Below, in pieces: positions 17,927 through 26,659 of a stretch of DNA of 64,000 bases. A model generated the notes under the pieces. The model was not told the DNA's origin and did not search any database. It saw nothing but the letters and a program-made list of their open reading frames with translations. Source of the stretch: JAXLWB01 sp046328715. Lineage in GTDB: Bacteria; Chloroflexota; Anaerolineae; Caldilineales; Caldilineaceae. The DNA lies in contig JAXLWB010000008.1 in NCBI GenBank assembly GCA_046328715.1, positions 186,001 through 250,000 of the forward strand, read 5' to 3'. Position numbers and translations under genes: made by a program. The first letter of the stretch is position 1. Each line of letters begins with the position of its first letter.

Positions 17927-18003
17927 AGGTGCAGGGTGCAAAATGCAAGTTGAAAACAATCTCTACCTTTGCCCCTTGCAACTCACATCTTGCATCCTGC
18001 AAT
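17927..18003. repeat. Dispersed word repeat, family B (TTGCAACCTGCAA type)
   Basis: Words GGTGCAGGGTGCAAAATGCAAG on one side are mirrored by CCCTTGCAACTCACATCTTG and CATCCTGCAATTT on the other. It lies directly upstream of the barnase gene and would add a spurious N-terminal extension if translated. Confidence 0.65.
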
Positions 18004-18061
18004 TTTTTTCATCTCTGATTGTGCCTGTCGAACGGAACAATCTATACTTGTGATCGCAAAT

Positions 18062-18118
18062 CAGTAACACTTTTTGCAGTTAAAAAGAGTTACTGACTTC
18101 GGAACATCCGTATATAAT
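18062..18118 (+). promoter_or_regulatory. Inverted repeat and probable promoter of the acetyltransferase gene
   Basis: CAGTAACACTTTTT (18062-18075) pairs with AAAAAGAGTTACTG (18082-18095) with one mismatch. TTACTG at its right edge is 17 bases before TATAAT (18113-18118). The TATAAT is only eight bases from the ATG at 18127, so the transcript would be leaderless or nearly so. Confidence 0.5.
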
Positions 18119-18126
18119 GGTGAACG

Positions 18127-19005
18127 ATGAGCGTCTATGTTCGTGCAAGGCCTGAGCAGCAACCAGCATTACAGCATCTGCTCTCAACTGCACGTTACTC
18201 CTATAAGAATATCGGCGACGAAGATCTGCGATCCCTGATCCAACATGGTGTCGTGATCTTGGCCTATGATGGCCCAGCCCTGTGGGGTGCCTTGGGTATT
18301 TCGCTCGAAGAGCGACCTGTAACCTTACCCACCAACGCACTCAACCGGGCCGGGATCAACGTGATGGCCTTTATGCCCGGCTACTGGCCAGGCGATTGGA
18401 TTCCCATCCTGCAGCAAGAAGCTGAACAGATCATTCCACTCCAGGTGCGACCGCTACACGTTTCATCTTATGGCCCCGCAACCTGGATGGAACGCGGGCT
18501 TATCAGTGCTGGCTTTGAAATTGAAGAACAAATTGTCAGCCTGGTACTCGACAAGATTCAGCAACGCCCAATTTCGTCTGTGGATCCGCCACCTGCCCAA
18601 CTGCGCCCCGCCACGCATGATGATCTGCCTGTGGTTGCCCAGATGGATGCAACTATCTTTGAGCCCCTGTGGCACTTTAGCGAACGTAATTTGCTCGAAC
18701 TGCTGTGGCGTGGTCGGGTGCAACTTGCCCTTCAGCAGGATCAGATTGTCGGCTACTCGGCGTTGCTTAGCAATTCAAAACGTGAAGCACAACTCGCTCG
18801 CTTAGGTGTCGCCGTTAGCAGTCAAGGGCAAGGAGTGGGCCGTCAACTGTTAACGGATTCCATCCTTGCCTGTCGTGAATTTGGATATCAACAGCTTGCC
18901 TTAAATACACAAATCAGTAACATTCGTTCACAGGCGCTTTACCATGCCTTTGGCTTTCGCAGCTTTGGTGACAAGGTTTCAGTTTTGACCAAGTCCATCT
19001 ATTGA
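18127..19005 (+). CDS. GNAT-family N-acetyltransferase, two-domain
   Basis: 292 residues. The C-terminal half has the acetyl-CoA loop RLGVAVSSQGQGVGRQLL near residue 236 and the usual AFGFRSFG ending. The N-terminal half (SVYVRARPEQQPALQHLLS to about 150) looks like a second, degenerate GNAT-like domain with MPGYWPGDWIP in the middle. The acceptor substrate is unknown. There is no ribosome site; the promoter position suggests a leaderless message. It is divergent from the barnase operon and convergent with galactokinase. Confidence 0.8.
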   Translation: MSVYVRARPEQQPALQHLLSTARYSYKNIGDEDLRSLIQHGVVILAYDGPALWGALGISLEERPVTLPTNALNRAGINVMAFMPGYWPGDWIPILQQEAEQIIPLQVRPLHVSSYGPATWMERGLISAGFEIEEQIVSLVLDKIQQRPISSVDPPPAQLRPATHDDLPVVAQMDATIFEPLWHFSERNLLELLWRGRVQLALQQDQIVGYSALLSNSKREAQLARLGVAVSSQGQGVGRQLLTDSILACREFGYQQLALNTQISNIRSQALYHAFGFRSFGDKVSVLTKSIY

Positions 19006-19063
19006 TCAACTTGCCATCTGCACTTGTGCAATATTTGTCAAACAGGGCTGAAATCCACCAGAA

Positions 19064-19189
19064 AAGCTTACTGTTTTCTTGTCTAGTTTATGCAATTATC
19101 CCCTAAAACCGAGCAGAAAGCGCTTTTGGAATAAAATAATCCCCAAAGTTATCCACAGGTGAGGACTAATTTACAGTTTCAGTAAGCTT
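19064..19189. other. Inverted-repeat-bounded segment with a DnaA-box-like site
   Basis: AAGCTTACTG (19064-19073) and CAGTAAGCTT (19180-19189) bound a 106-base segment between convergent genes. Inside are a perfect DnaA-box sequence TTATCCACA (19149-19157) and two looser relatives, TAATCCCCA (19137-19145) and TTATCCCCT (19096-19104). No dnaA or dnaN gene is near, so an origin is unlikely; a DnaA-binding or gene-end element is possible. Confidence 0.35.
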
Positions 19190-19204
19190 CCAGAAATAAA
19201 AGGC

Positions 19205-20386
19205 TTACTCGATGTTCTCAATTCTTGCACCCGCACTGGCAGGCGAGGTGTAAACTTCAGGCCAGATGTTGGTTGCCTTTGGATAACGTTCAAAGATCAC
19301 ATCGGCTACGACCTGTTCACGCCCTGGTTCGACCAAAGCAATTGCACAACCGCCAAAGCCAGCACCGGTAAGGCGTGCGCCATAGCACCCCGGCACAGAA
19401 CGCATCGCCTCGACCATGACGTCGAGTGCTGCACTGCTCACTTCATAGTCACTCTGCAAACTGGCATGGCTGGCATCCATCAGTTGTCCGACCTGATGTA
19501 GATTGCCTTCCTGCAAGGCAGCTACAGTCTGCATCACCCGTTCGTTTTCGCTGATGACATGTTTGCAGCGGCGATAGACGATCTCAGAAAGCAACGATTT
19601 GTGCTCTTCCAGTTGCTCGCTGCTCACATCACGCAGTGCCTGGATGTTGGGCAGAACGGGCTGTAGCTTGGCGACTCCCTCTTCACATTGGGCACGCCGT
19701 TCATTATAAGCGCTACTGGCCAAAGAGCGACTGGCACGAGTGTTACCAATCACCAACGCACCGTCAGAGGGAAAGGGTACAAGTTTATAGTCGAGTGAAC
19801 GACAGTCGATCAACAATGCGTGGTTTTCGGCGCCCAACATGCTGATAAACTGATCCATAATGCCACAGTTCACACCGACAAAGGCGTTCTCGGCCCGCTG
19901 CGCTGCCTTGGCAATCTGCGTACCCGAAAGTACATCCATCTCTCCTGATGCCTGCATAAAGGCCAATGCCGTGGCGATCTCGATTGCGGCAGAACTGCTC
20001 AGACCGCTGCCACGCGGCACATTGCCACTCAAGGCAGCATCCATGCCCGTCAAGTGAAGTCCACGCTCGGCCAACGACCAGGCGACGCCCATAACATAAT
20101 TTGTCCATAGCTTCTCTTCGTTATGGGAAAACTCGTCGAGATTAAACTCGTAGGTTTCGCCATACTCAACGGACAAGAGACGAACTTGCCGATCGCTGCG
20201 TGGACGAAAGGCAACGCGCACATCGCGCTTGATGGCCACCGGTAAAACAAATCCATCGTTGTAATCGGTATGCTCACCGATCAAATTGACGCGGCCCGGA
20301 CCCACTGCGACTTGAATTGGATCGATGCCAAAATGTTGTTGAAACGCCGCCGCCAACTCGGCGTTACGGTTTCCCGAATTGCTCAC
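19205..20386 (-). CDS. galK: Galactokinase
   Basis: GHMP-family kinase for the first Leloir step, D-galactose to galactose 1-phosphate, 393 residues. Signature GRVNLIGEHTDYNDG at 31-45, ATP loop GNVPRGSGLSSSAA near 122-135, and GARLTGAGFGGCAIAL near the C-terminus. The start codon is GTG at 20386, supported by AAGGAG eight bases upstream. No galT or galE is adjacent. It converges with the acetyltransferase gene and lies upstream of a family A repeat fragment. Confidence 0.94.
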   Translation of the reverse strand: MSNSGNRNAELAAAFQQHFGIDPIQVAVGPGRVNLIGEHTDYNDGFVLPVAIKRDVRVAFRPRSDRQVRLLSVEYGETYEFNLDEFSHNEEKLWTNYVMGVAWSLAERGLHLTGMDAALSGNVPRGSGLSSSAAIEIATALAFMQASGEMDVLSGTQIAKAAQRAENAFVGVNCGIMDQFISMLGAENHALLIDCRSLDYKLVPFPSDGALVIGNTRASRSLASSAYNERRAQCEEGVAKLQPVLPNIQALRDVSSEQLEEHKSLLSEIVYRRCKHVISENERVMQTVAALQEGNLHQVGQLMDASHASLQSDYEVSSAALDVMVEAMRSVPGCYGARLTGAGFGGCAIALVEPGREQVVADVIFERYPKATNIWPEVYTSPASAGARIENIE

Positions 20387-20429
20387 AATAGGGTCTCCTT
20401 ACGGGGGAGATGATAGACAAGTAAATGCA

Positions 20430-20466
20430 TGACTCATTCACGCATCACGGGTCACTCTTCACGTCA
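20430..20466. repeat. Family A repeat fragment
   Basis: TTCACGCATCACGGGTCACT and TTCACGTCAG words lie between galK and the methyltransferase gene. Only one orientation is present, so this is a partial copy. Confidence 0.55.
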
Positions 20467-20477
20467 GATATCAATTA

Positions 20478-21260
20478 TTATCCTGCATCCGAGGCCGATT
20501 TCCCAATCTCCAGTACAGCATATAAATTCAAATTTCCCTCTTTGCCGTCAGCATAATAGATCTCTTGAAGCAGCAACCCTGCCTCTTGCGCCAACTCCCG
20601 CATTTCATCCTCATCGATCTGGTGGGCGTAACGGATTGCATAGACACCTTGATTCCAAGGCAAGAGTGCATCGCCCGGCTCTGTCTCCTCGGGCTCAATC
20701 CCTACCACCGACCAATCGATCTGTTTGGCAACCAGGCGTGGACTGTTGAGAAATTGCCAGGTCGAAATTAACAATCTGCCCCCTGGCTTGAGTTGGGATG
20801 CCAGCCAGCGCACCAGTTGAAGGCGAAGATTGAAGCTGGGAATGTGGTGGAGGACGGCGAAGCAGGTTATGAGATGACAGAGTGCCAAGGTGATAAGGTG
20901 AAGCCGACCTTGGTTCGGATGTGACAGAGTGACAAGATCAAGTTGCCGGAATTGTGCGTCTACAAAGTGTAATTGGCTGCTGTGGGTTTGGGCTAGATCG
21001 AGTAAACGTTGATCATTGTCGATGCCGAGGTAGTCGATTGGTGCTTCCAATTTTTCCAGCGCCCAACAGAAACGTCCGTTGCCGCAACCTGCATCTAGTA
21101 CGGATAGATTCTCGCCCTCGACCAAGAGTGGCCGCACATAGTTGAGCGCCCGTATCATGCCCATCGGGAGGTTGAGACGTGTACTGTCAAAGTCATCCGC
21201 CACCGTGGCGTAAAATTGACGATTGAGGTCAAGCAGGCATTGCTGAGTAACTTTATTCAT
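20478..21260 (-). CDS. Trm9/ALKBH8-like class I methyltransferase
   Basis: 260 residues. SAM-binding motif LDAGCGNGRF at 55-64 and LGIDNDQ at 78-84. Around these the features match eukaryotic Trm9, which methyl-esterifies cm5U34 in tRNA: N-terminal FYATVADDFDSTR, AVLHHI after motif IV, LKPGGRLLISTWQF, then GDALLPW. This similarity is from memory, not from a search. It is head-to-head with elp3, whose product makes the cm5U precursor, with 129 bases between. Residues about 108-131 look like an insertion encoded by GTGACAGAGTGACAAGGTGA words and would interrupt the motif before AVLHHI. Confidence 0.72.
   Translation of the reverse strand: MNKVTQQCLLDLNRQFYATVADDFDSTRLNLPMGMIRALNYVRPLLVEGENLSVLDAGCGNGRFCWALEKLEAPIDYLGIDNDQRLLDLAQTHSSQLHFVDAQFRQLDLVTLSHPNQGRLHLITLALCHLITCFAVLHHIPSFNLRLQLVRWLASQLKPGGRLLISTWQFLNSPRLVAKQIDWSVVGIEPEETEPGDALLPWNQGVYAIRYAHQIDEDEMRELAQEAGLLLQEIYYADGKEGNLNLYAVLEIGKSASDAG
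20868..20939. repeat. Word repeat inside the Trm9-like gene
   Basis: GATGACAGAGTGCCAAGGTG and GATGTGACAGAGTGACAAGA occur as near-copies about 45 bases apart, with CCAAGGT and ACCTTGG as a small inverted pair between. They encode residues that normal methyltransferases of this type lack. Confidence 0.5.
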
Positions 21261-21304
21261 TGTGCCCTCTGCAGAATGGCATTGGTTCCTGATCGGCTCT
21301 CTGC

Positions 21305-21339
21305 TAACTGGTAATTACCAATTTCACAATTCCCAGTTA
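21305..21339. promoter_or_regulatory. Inverted repeats in the divergent methyltransferase/elp3 promoter region
   Basis: TAACTGG and CCAGTTA bound the segment, and GGTAATTACC within it is a perfect 10-base palindrome. The position between two head-to-head genes suits a shared operator, but similar words may also belong to the dispersed repeats. Confidence 0.35.
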
Positions 21340-21389
21340 CATCATTGCTCTGCTTGATTTGTAGCCAGCTTTGCCCTATCATAGGTTCC

Positions 21390-23099
21390 ATGAAACGGAT
21401 TATCCCACTCGAAGAGATTCCAGCCGATGTGCTGGAAAAAAATCGAGAATGGCAGGAAAAACGCAAAGATTATCAGCCCGCCGAGCACAGCGCCACCTTG
21501 TTGGCGATCTTTCAGAGCTTGCAACATGTGCCCGAAGCCGACTGGGATGAACACAACGGTCTGCAACGCATTCTAACCCGCTTTCCCAAGCACGGCAAAG
21601 GTTACTATTCTAAAGCCAACTTGATTGCGGGCTATCGTTATCTGGTGGCCGAAGGCGATTTGGAGCATGACCCGCTCTTGATGAAGCGCATCCGCATGAA
21701 GCCGATGCGCACACAAAGTGGCGTTGCGCCTGTGACCGTGCTCACGGCACCTGCGGGCTGTCCAGGCAAGTGTATCTTTTGCCCAGACGATTATCGCATG
21801 CCTAAGAGTTACATCTACGACGAGCCAGGCTGTCAACGTGCTGAACGCGATGGTTTCGACCCTTTCCGCCAGACAGCAGGACGCATTGAAGCATTCGAAA
21901 ACATTGGTCACGATGCCAGCAAGGTCGAGTTGCTCATTCTTGGTGGCACCTGGAGCGCCTATGGTAAGGCCTACCGCGAATGGTTTGTTCAGCGCTGTTA
22001 CGATGCAATGAATGCAGCGGGCAACCCCAATTTTGTGCCATCCACGACACTCGAAGAAGCTCGCCGCCTCAACGTCAACGCCAGCCATCGCAACGTGGGC
22101 TTGGTGATCGAGACTCGCCCCGACTGGATAACGCCCGAAGAGATCATCCACCTGCGCCAGTTGGGTGTGACCAAAGTGCAGATCGGCGTGCAGAGTCTGG
22201 ATGACGAGATTCTGACGCTCAATCAACGTGGACATGATGTAGAGAGCGTGCGCAAGGCTCTCGGGCTGCTGCGTACCGCTGGCTTCAAGTTGCACTTGCA
22301 TTGGATGCCCAACCTCTACGGTGCCACGCCGCAGAAAGATCGGGAAGATTTTGCACGCTTCTTTGACGATCCAGCCATCTGTCCGGATGAATTGAAGATC
22401 TACCCCTGTTCCTTGATCGGTGACACCGAGTTGTATCGACTCTGGCAAGAGGGATCGTATCAGCCCTACTCACTCGACGAAATGATTGATCTCTTGGCCG
22501 ATGTCAAACCAACCATCCCCCGCTACACTCGGGTCAATCGACTCTTCCGTGACATTCCAGCGCATCACATCCAGGCAGGGGTCACGGCTAGCAATCTGCG
22601 CCAACTGGTTCATGAAGAATTGGCACGGCGCGGGCAGATGTGCGGCTGCATCCGCTGTCGCGAGATCAAACGGCGCACGGTCGCAGCTGACGAGTTGCAA
22701 TTAGAAGTCACCAGTTATACAACAGACCTGACCCAAGAGCACTTCCTGGAATTCGTTACCGCTCCACAAAGCGAACAACCGGGGCTGACTGCTGGCTTTT
22801 TGCGCCTGAGTTTGCCGCTACAACCAGGCGTGGGCAGCCGCGCCTTTCTCCCTGAAATTGCCAACAGCGCCATGATCCGCGAAGTGCATGTTTATGGACC
22901 CGCCCTTTCGATTGGCCATGAAAGCACAGGTCAGGCCCAACATGTCGGCCTCGGCACACAGCTCATGGAAAAGGCCAAAGCGATCAGCCGCGCTGCCGGC
23001 TTCACGGCCATCAGCGTGATTGCCGCCACCGGCACCGAAGAATATTATGCAAGCCGCGGCTTCACCCGAGGCGAGCTTTATATGAACATGCAGTTATAA
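21390..23099 (+). CDS. elp3: Elp3-family tRNA uridine(34) acetyl/carboxymethyl transferase
   Basis: 569 residues from the ATG at 21390. A radical SAM domain carries Cys124, Cys128 and Cys131 (CPGKCIFC). After it comes GVQSLDDEILTLNQRGHD, then the zinc-type CGCIRC segment near residue 430, and a C-terminal GNAT domain with VGLGTQLMEKA and YYASRGF. Elp3 uses acetyl-CoA and radical chemistry to place a carboxymethyl group on wobble uridine; the bacterial enzyme from Dehalococcoides acts alone, without other Elongator subunits. The divergent neighbour is a Trm9-like methyltransferase that could finish the modification to the methyl ester. Confidence 0.92.
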   Translation: MKRIIPLEEIPADVLEKNREWQEKRKDYQPAEHSATLLAIFQSLQHVPEADWDEHNGLQRILTRFPKHGKGYYSKANLIAGYRYLVAEGDLEHDPLLMKRIRMKPMRTQSGVAPVTVLTAPAGCPGKCIFCPDDYRMPKSYIYDEPGCQRAERDGFDPFRQTAGRIEAFENIGHDASKVELLILGGTWSAYGKAYREWFVQRCYDAMNAAGNPNFVPSTTLEEARRLNVNASHRNVGLVIETRPDWITPEEIIHLRQLGVTKVQIGVQSLDDEILTLNQRGHDVESVRKALGLLRTAGFKLHLHWMPNLYGATPQKDREDFARFFDDPAICPDELKIYPCSLIGDTELYRLWQEGSYQPYSLDEMIDLLADVKPTIPRYTRVNRLFRDIPAHHIQAGVTASNLRQLVHEELARRGQMCGCIRCREIKRRTVAADELQLEVTSYTTDLTQEHFLEFVTAPQSEQPGLTAGFLRLSLPLQPGVGSRAFLPEIANSAMIREVHVYGPALSIGHESTGQAQHVGLGTQLMEKAKAISRAAGFTAISVIAATGTEEYYASRGFTRGELYMNMQL

Positions 23100-23102
23100 A
23101 GT

Positions 23103-23160
23103 GGCAGGTTGCAAATTGCAGGGTAACCATCCGCAACTTGCAACCTGCAATTCGCAATTC
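23103..23160. repeat. Dispersed word repeat, family B
   Basis: GCAGGTTGCAAATTGCAG is mirrored by CTTGCAACCTGCAATTCGC. It separates elp3 from the hydrolase gene and lies in frame with the latter, giving a false extension back to 23101. Confidence 0.7.
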
Positions 23161-23169
23161 CCAACCACT

Positions 23170-24540
23170 ATGGATCCACAAGCTCTCCAATCATTCCACA
23201 CCAAAATCGAAGAACTCATGCACGAGACCGGCACGCCCGGTGTCGCAGTCGGTATTCTCCACAATGGCGAAGAACATCTCGCTGGCTTTGGGGTTACGCA
23301 CATTCATAATCCGCTGCCGGTCGATGGGGACACCCTTTTTCAGATCGGTTCGACCAGCAAAACCGTGACAGCCACCGCCGCTATGCGCCTGGTTGAAGCG
23401 GGCAAACTGGATCTGGATAAACCCATTCGCCACTATCTGCCCAACTTTCGCATGCAAGATCGCCAGGCAGCAGAGCAGGCGACTCTACGCCACTGTTTCA
23501 CGCACACAGGCGGTTGGCTGGGCGACTATTTTGATGACACTGGCGATGGCGATGATGCGCTCGCTCGCTATGTGGAGCGTATGGCCGATCTGCCGCAACA
23601 GGCCCCGTTGGGTGCGCTGTGGTCCTACAACAATGCTGGCTTTAGCCTAGCCGGGCTTGTGATCGAAGCAGTTGCTGGCAAACCATTTGAGCAGGTCGTT
23701 CAAGAAACTGTGTTGACCCCGATTGGCATGGATCACTCTTACTATTTTGCACGCGACGTCATGACCAAACGTTTTGCTGCGGGCCACACGCTCAACCCGA
23801 CCGACCCGGAAAAGAAGACGACTATCGCCGAGCCATGGCCGTTGGCGCGCAGTGCGCATCCTGCAGGTGGCGTCACTTCGTCAGCACGTGACCAGCTTCG
23901 CTATGCGCGCTTCCACATGGGCGATGGGCAGAGTGCGGATGGAAATCGTCTGCTCAGCGAGGCTACTATGAAGTTGATGCAGACGCCGCTGGCCAAGGCA
24001 GGCAGCATGGCCGAGGATGTGGGCGTCAGTTGGTTATTGAGCAGGGCGGGCGGTGTGCGCACCGTAGCGCATGGTGGGGCGACCAACGGACAGATGTCGG
24101 CCTTTTTGATGGTGCCCGAACGAAATTTTGCTATTACCGTGCTGACTAATGCCAACCGCGGGCGTGAACTGCACAGTCGGTTGGTACCCTGGGCACTTAA
24201 CCATTTTCTCGGGCTCGCCGACCCGGAGCCAACCTTGCAATCTCGTACTTCTGAGGAACTTCAACCATACAATGGTCGCTATCTCGCACATATGACCCAT
24301 CTAGAAGTCAGCAGCGAGGTCGATCATCTGCGGGTCGTTGTTACGCCCCAAGGCGGATTTCCCTACAAGGACTCACCACCTGCACCCGCACCGCCGCCGA
24401 TGAGTTTCTACTTTGTTGGGGATGATAATTTGCTGATCACCGATGGCCCGCAGAAAGGCGGACATGTCGAGGTGGTGCGCAACTCGGAGGGGCAAGTGGC
24501 ATGGTTGCGCGTGGGAGGACGGGTGCATCGAAAAGTATAG
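23170..24540 (+). CDS. Serine hydrolase of the beta-lactamase/transpeptidase-like fold
   Basis: 456 residues from the ATG at 23170. Class C-type motifs: Ser61-Thr-Ser-Lys64 (GSTSKT), Tyr-Asn-Asn (WSYNNAG) near 158, and HGG (VAHGGATNG) near 301. A C-terminal domain of about 110 residues resembles the DUF3471-type ends of such enzymes. No signal peptide is seen. Likely roles are esterase, D-amino peptidase or cell-wall peptidase rather than antibiotic resistance. It follows elp3 by 70 bases of family B repeat and is followed at once by a family D repeat. Confidence 0.83.
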   Translation: MDPQALQSFHTKIEELMHETGTPGVAVGILHNGEEHLAGFGVTHIHNPLPVDGDTLFQIGSTSKTVTATAAMRLVEAGKLDLDKPIRHYLPNFRMQDRQAAEQATLRHCFTHTGGWLGDYFDDTGDGDDALARYVERMADLPQQAPLGALWSYNNAGFSLAGLVIEAVAGKPFEQVVQETVLTPIGMDHSYYFARDVMTKRFAAGHTLNPTDPEKKTTIAEPWPLARSAHPAGGVTSSARDQLRYARFHMGDGQSADGNRLLSEATMKLMQTPLAKAGSMAEDVGVSWLLSRAGGVRTVAHGGATNGQMSAFLMVPERNFAITVLTNANRGRELHSRLVPWALNHFLGLADPEPTLQSRTSEELQPYNGRYLAHMTHLEVSSEVDHLRVVVTPQGGFPYKDSPPAPAPPPMSFYFVGDDNLLITDGPQKGGHVEVVRNSEGQVAWLRVGGRVHRKV

Positions 24541-24546
24541 GGAATA

Positions 24547-24617
24547 AGGAGATGGGGATGTAAGGGGATAGGGAAAAGCAGTGACATCTCCCCATCCCCT
24601 CACCTCCTCATCTTCCC
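24547..24617. repeat. Dispersed word repeat, family D (GAGATGGGGATG / CATCTCCCCATC)
   Basis: GAGATGGGGATGTAAGGGG on the left is mirrored by GACATCTCCCCATCCCCTC on the right, between two convergent genes. The same words occur in frame in the helicase gene at 34963-34998. Confidence 0.65.
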
Positions 24618-24621
24618 ACTT

Positions 24622-25995
24622 TTACGCCAGCCAACTGCGTAATTGATTAACTTGGGCGAGCACGGCGCGACGGCTCGTGCCACCATCGACATCACGGCGT
24701 TCAACGCTGGTTTCAAAATCCCACACATCGCAGGCATCCTCATCAAAAGCTTCGTGCAACGTGCGCAGATCCTCCAACGTCAGTTCAGAGAGGGGAATGG
24801 CCTGGTTCTCGGCCATGCGCACTGCCGCCCCAGCAATATGATGCGTTTCTCGGAAGGGAACGCCCTTGCGTACCAGATACTCAGCCAGATCTGTAGACAA
24901 CATCTCTGGTGAAAGCGCAGCGTGCAGCGCGTGAGAATGGACGGTCAGGGTGGAAATCACACCTGTTGCAATCTGCAAGGAGCCGCTGACGTTATTGATG
25001 CTATCGAAGAGGGGCTCTTTATCTTCCTGCAAATCCTTGTTGTAGGAAGTAGGCAACGCCTTGAGGGTCGCCATTAGCCCAGTCATATTGCCTAACAATC
25101 GTCCCGATTTGCCGCGCAGCAGCTCCAAGGCGTCGGGATTTTTCTTTTGAGGCATTATGCTGCTGCCTGTGCTGTACGCATCGGCAAGCGTGACAAAACT
25201 AAATTCGCGACTGCTGTAGATGATCAGATCCTCGGCCAAACGGCTGAGATGAAGCATCATCATCGTCGCCCAGAAGAGAAACTCGGCAATAAAGTCGCGG
25301 TCAGCGACCCCATCCAAACTGTTGTGAGTGATGCCGGCAAAGCCCAGATCCGCCGCCAATTGCTGCCGATCAATCGCAAAGGGATTTCCAGCCAGACCGC
25401 CGCTTCCCAGAGGCATCACATTGACCCGTTGGGCAATCTGCGCCAGTCGTTCGGCATCCCGCCGCCAGGCCCAGGCATGGCTGAGCAGCCAGTGACTCCA
25501 GCGAATCGGCTGTCCCAGTTGCATGTGAGTGTAACCAGGCATCAGGAAATCGATCTCTTCGGCGGCACGATCTGCGGTCACGGCAATCAGTTGGCGCAGG
25601 TGCGTTTGCAAAATGTCAATTTCTTCACGCAGCCAAAGCCGAATATCGGTGGCGATCTGGTCGTTGCGACTGCGCCCGGTGTGTAACTTGCCGCCCGTCG
25701 CTCCGATCAGTTCCGAGAGACGGCGTTCATTGGCGGTGTGGATGTCTTCGTCGCCTGGTTGGATCACGAAATTGCCACTGGCCCATTCCGCCGCAACGGC
25801 ATCAAGCCCATCAATAATCTGCTTAGCTTCCGCTTCGTTGATAATACCCGCCCGTGCAAGCGCTCGCGCATAGGCTTGGCTGCCCTGAATATCTGCTTTC
25901 CAAAGCCGTTTGTCAAAACCAATCGAAGCATTAAACTCTTCCATCAACGGGTCGGTTTTCCCCGTAAAACGGCCGCCCCACATTTTCTGTGCCAT
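24622..25995 (-). CDS. argH: Argininosuccinate lyase
   Basis: Last step of arginine synthesis, argininosuccinate to arginine and fumarate. The natural start is the ATG at 25995 (MAQKMWGGRFTG), giving 457 residues; an extension to 26103 is non-conserved. The fumarase/aspartase superfamily loop GSSIMPQKKNPDALEL is intact, as are TGRSRNDQ and MPGYTHMQLGQP with the catalytic His. It stands alone; no other arg genes are in the window. It converges with the hydrolase gene over a family D repeat. Confidence 0.95.
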   Translation of the reverse strand: MAQKMWGGRFTGKTDPLMEEFNASIGFDKRLWKADIQGSQAYARALARAGIINEAEAKQIIDGLDAVAAEWASGNFVIQPGDEDIHTANERRLSELIGATGGKLHTGRSRNDQIATDIRLWLREEIDILQTHLRQLIAVTADRAAEEIDFLMPGYTHMQLGQPIRWSHWLLSHAWAWRRDAERLAQIAQRVNVMPLGSGGLAGNPFAIDRQQLAADLGFAGITHNSLDGVADRDFIAEFLFWATMMMLHLSRLAEDLIIYSSREFSFVTLADAYSTGSSIMPQKKNPDALELLRGKSGRLLGNMTGLMATLKALPTSYNKDLQEDKEPLFDSINNVSGSLQIATGVISTLTVHSHALHAALSPEMLSTDLAEYLVRKGVPFRETHHIAGAAVRMAENQAIPLSELTLEDLRTLHEAFDEDACDVWDFETSVERRDVDGGTSRRAVLAQVNQLRSWLA

Positions 25996-26153
25996 TCTTT
26001 CTACCTTTCGATAAGTATCATCAAACTGTAAGTGAAAATTGGATGAATGCGATTGACAACGATGTCGATCCAAACTAATATCTAGATATGGATTACTGGA
26101 CACTATAATTTACAACCGCAGCCGATCAAATTAGAACCTAGTGGAATGTCCGA

Positions 26154-26219
26154 TTAATTTTTAGAAATAGAATCAGCCTGCTTCTTCGAGAATAGTCGCA
26201 ATCTATTTCTAAAAATTAA
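26154..26219. repeat. Inverted repeat with 17-bp perfect arms
   Basis: TTAATTTTTAGAAATAG (26154-26170) and CTATTTCTAAAAATTAA (26203-26219) enclose 32 bases. Confidence 0.75.
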
Positions 26220-26235
26220 GTAGGTGGACTACTAG

Positions 26236-26289
26236 GCATCTTTCTCTATTTATCAGGCAAGCTCAGGCTTGATAAATAGAGAAAGATGC
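26236..26289. repeat. Inverted repeat with 20-bp perfect arms
   Basis: GCATCTTTCTCTATTTATCA (26236-26255) pairs with its exact complement at 26270-26289 around a 14-base loop. It is 16 bases from the preceding inverted repeat and shares its A/T-rich style. Confidence 0.75.
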
Positions 26290-26659
26290 AAGTTCTACTG
26301 ATTGTAGGCGAGAATAAACAAGTTTCCGCAATTTCATAGGTATGGTTTGTATACTGCCCACAACCTTGGCCCTTATGATAAAAAAGGAGTAGGTCTACCA
26401 GCGTGTACAGTATAGTATTGTGAGGACTTATGCAACGCTGCTCCGTCAATTGGACGTAATGTCAATTGCACAGGTCGCCGTGTGTTCGCACGGCGATCTA
26501 GATAGTCTTTCCATTCCTTGATGACTACTGAACTTTGAATAAAGGACGGATTTTACAAAAACAATCAAACTCTGTTCTTATAGCAATTAAAGTTTAGAAT
26601 GTGCAATTGACCAGACACTGTTGCCGACACTGAACCTCGTCCACCAATTCTATGTAGCT

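Noticed and set aside
17898..18002. N-terminal extension of the barnase gene
   Set aside because: It translates a family B repeat; a good ribosome site and the membrane segment follow the ATG at 17897.
19064..19189. A replication origin
   Set aside because: Only one exact DnaA-box sequence, no AT-rich unwinding zone and no dnaA, dnaN or gyrB gene nearby.
23101..23169. N-terminal extension of the serine hydrolase
   Set aside because: It is a translated family B repeat starting with GTG; the conserved start is the ATG at 23170.
23170..24540. A beta-lactamase resistance gene
   Set aside because: No signal peptide and a C-terminal domain typical of esterase/peptidase relatives; the same applies to 39623-40669.
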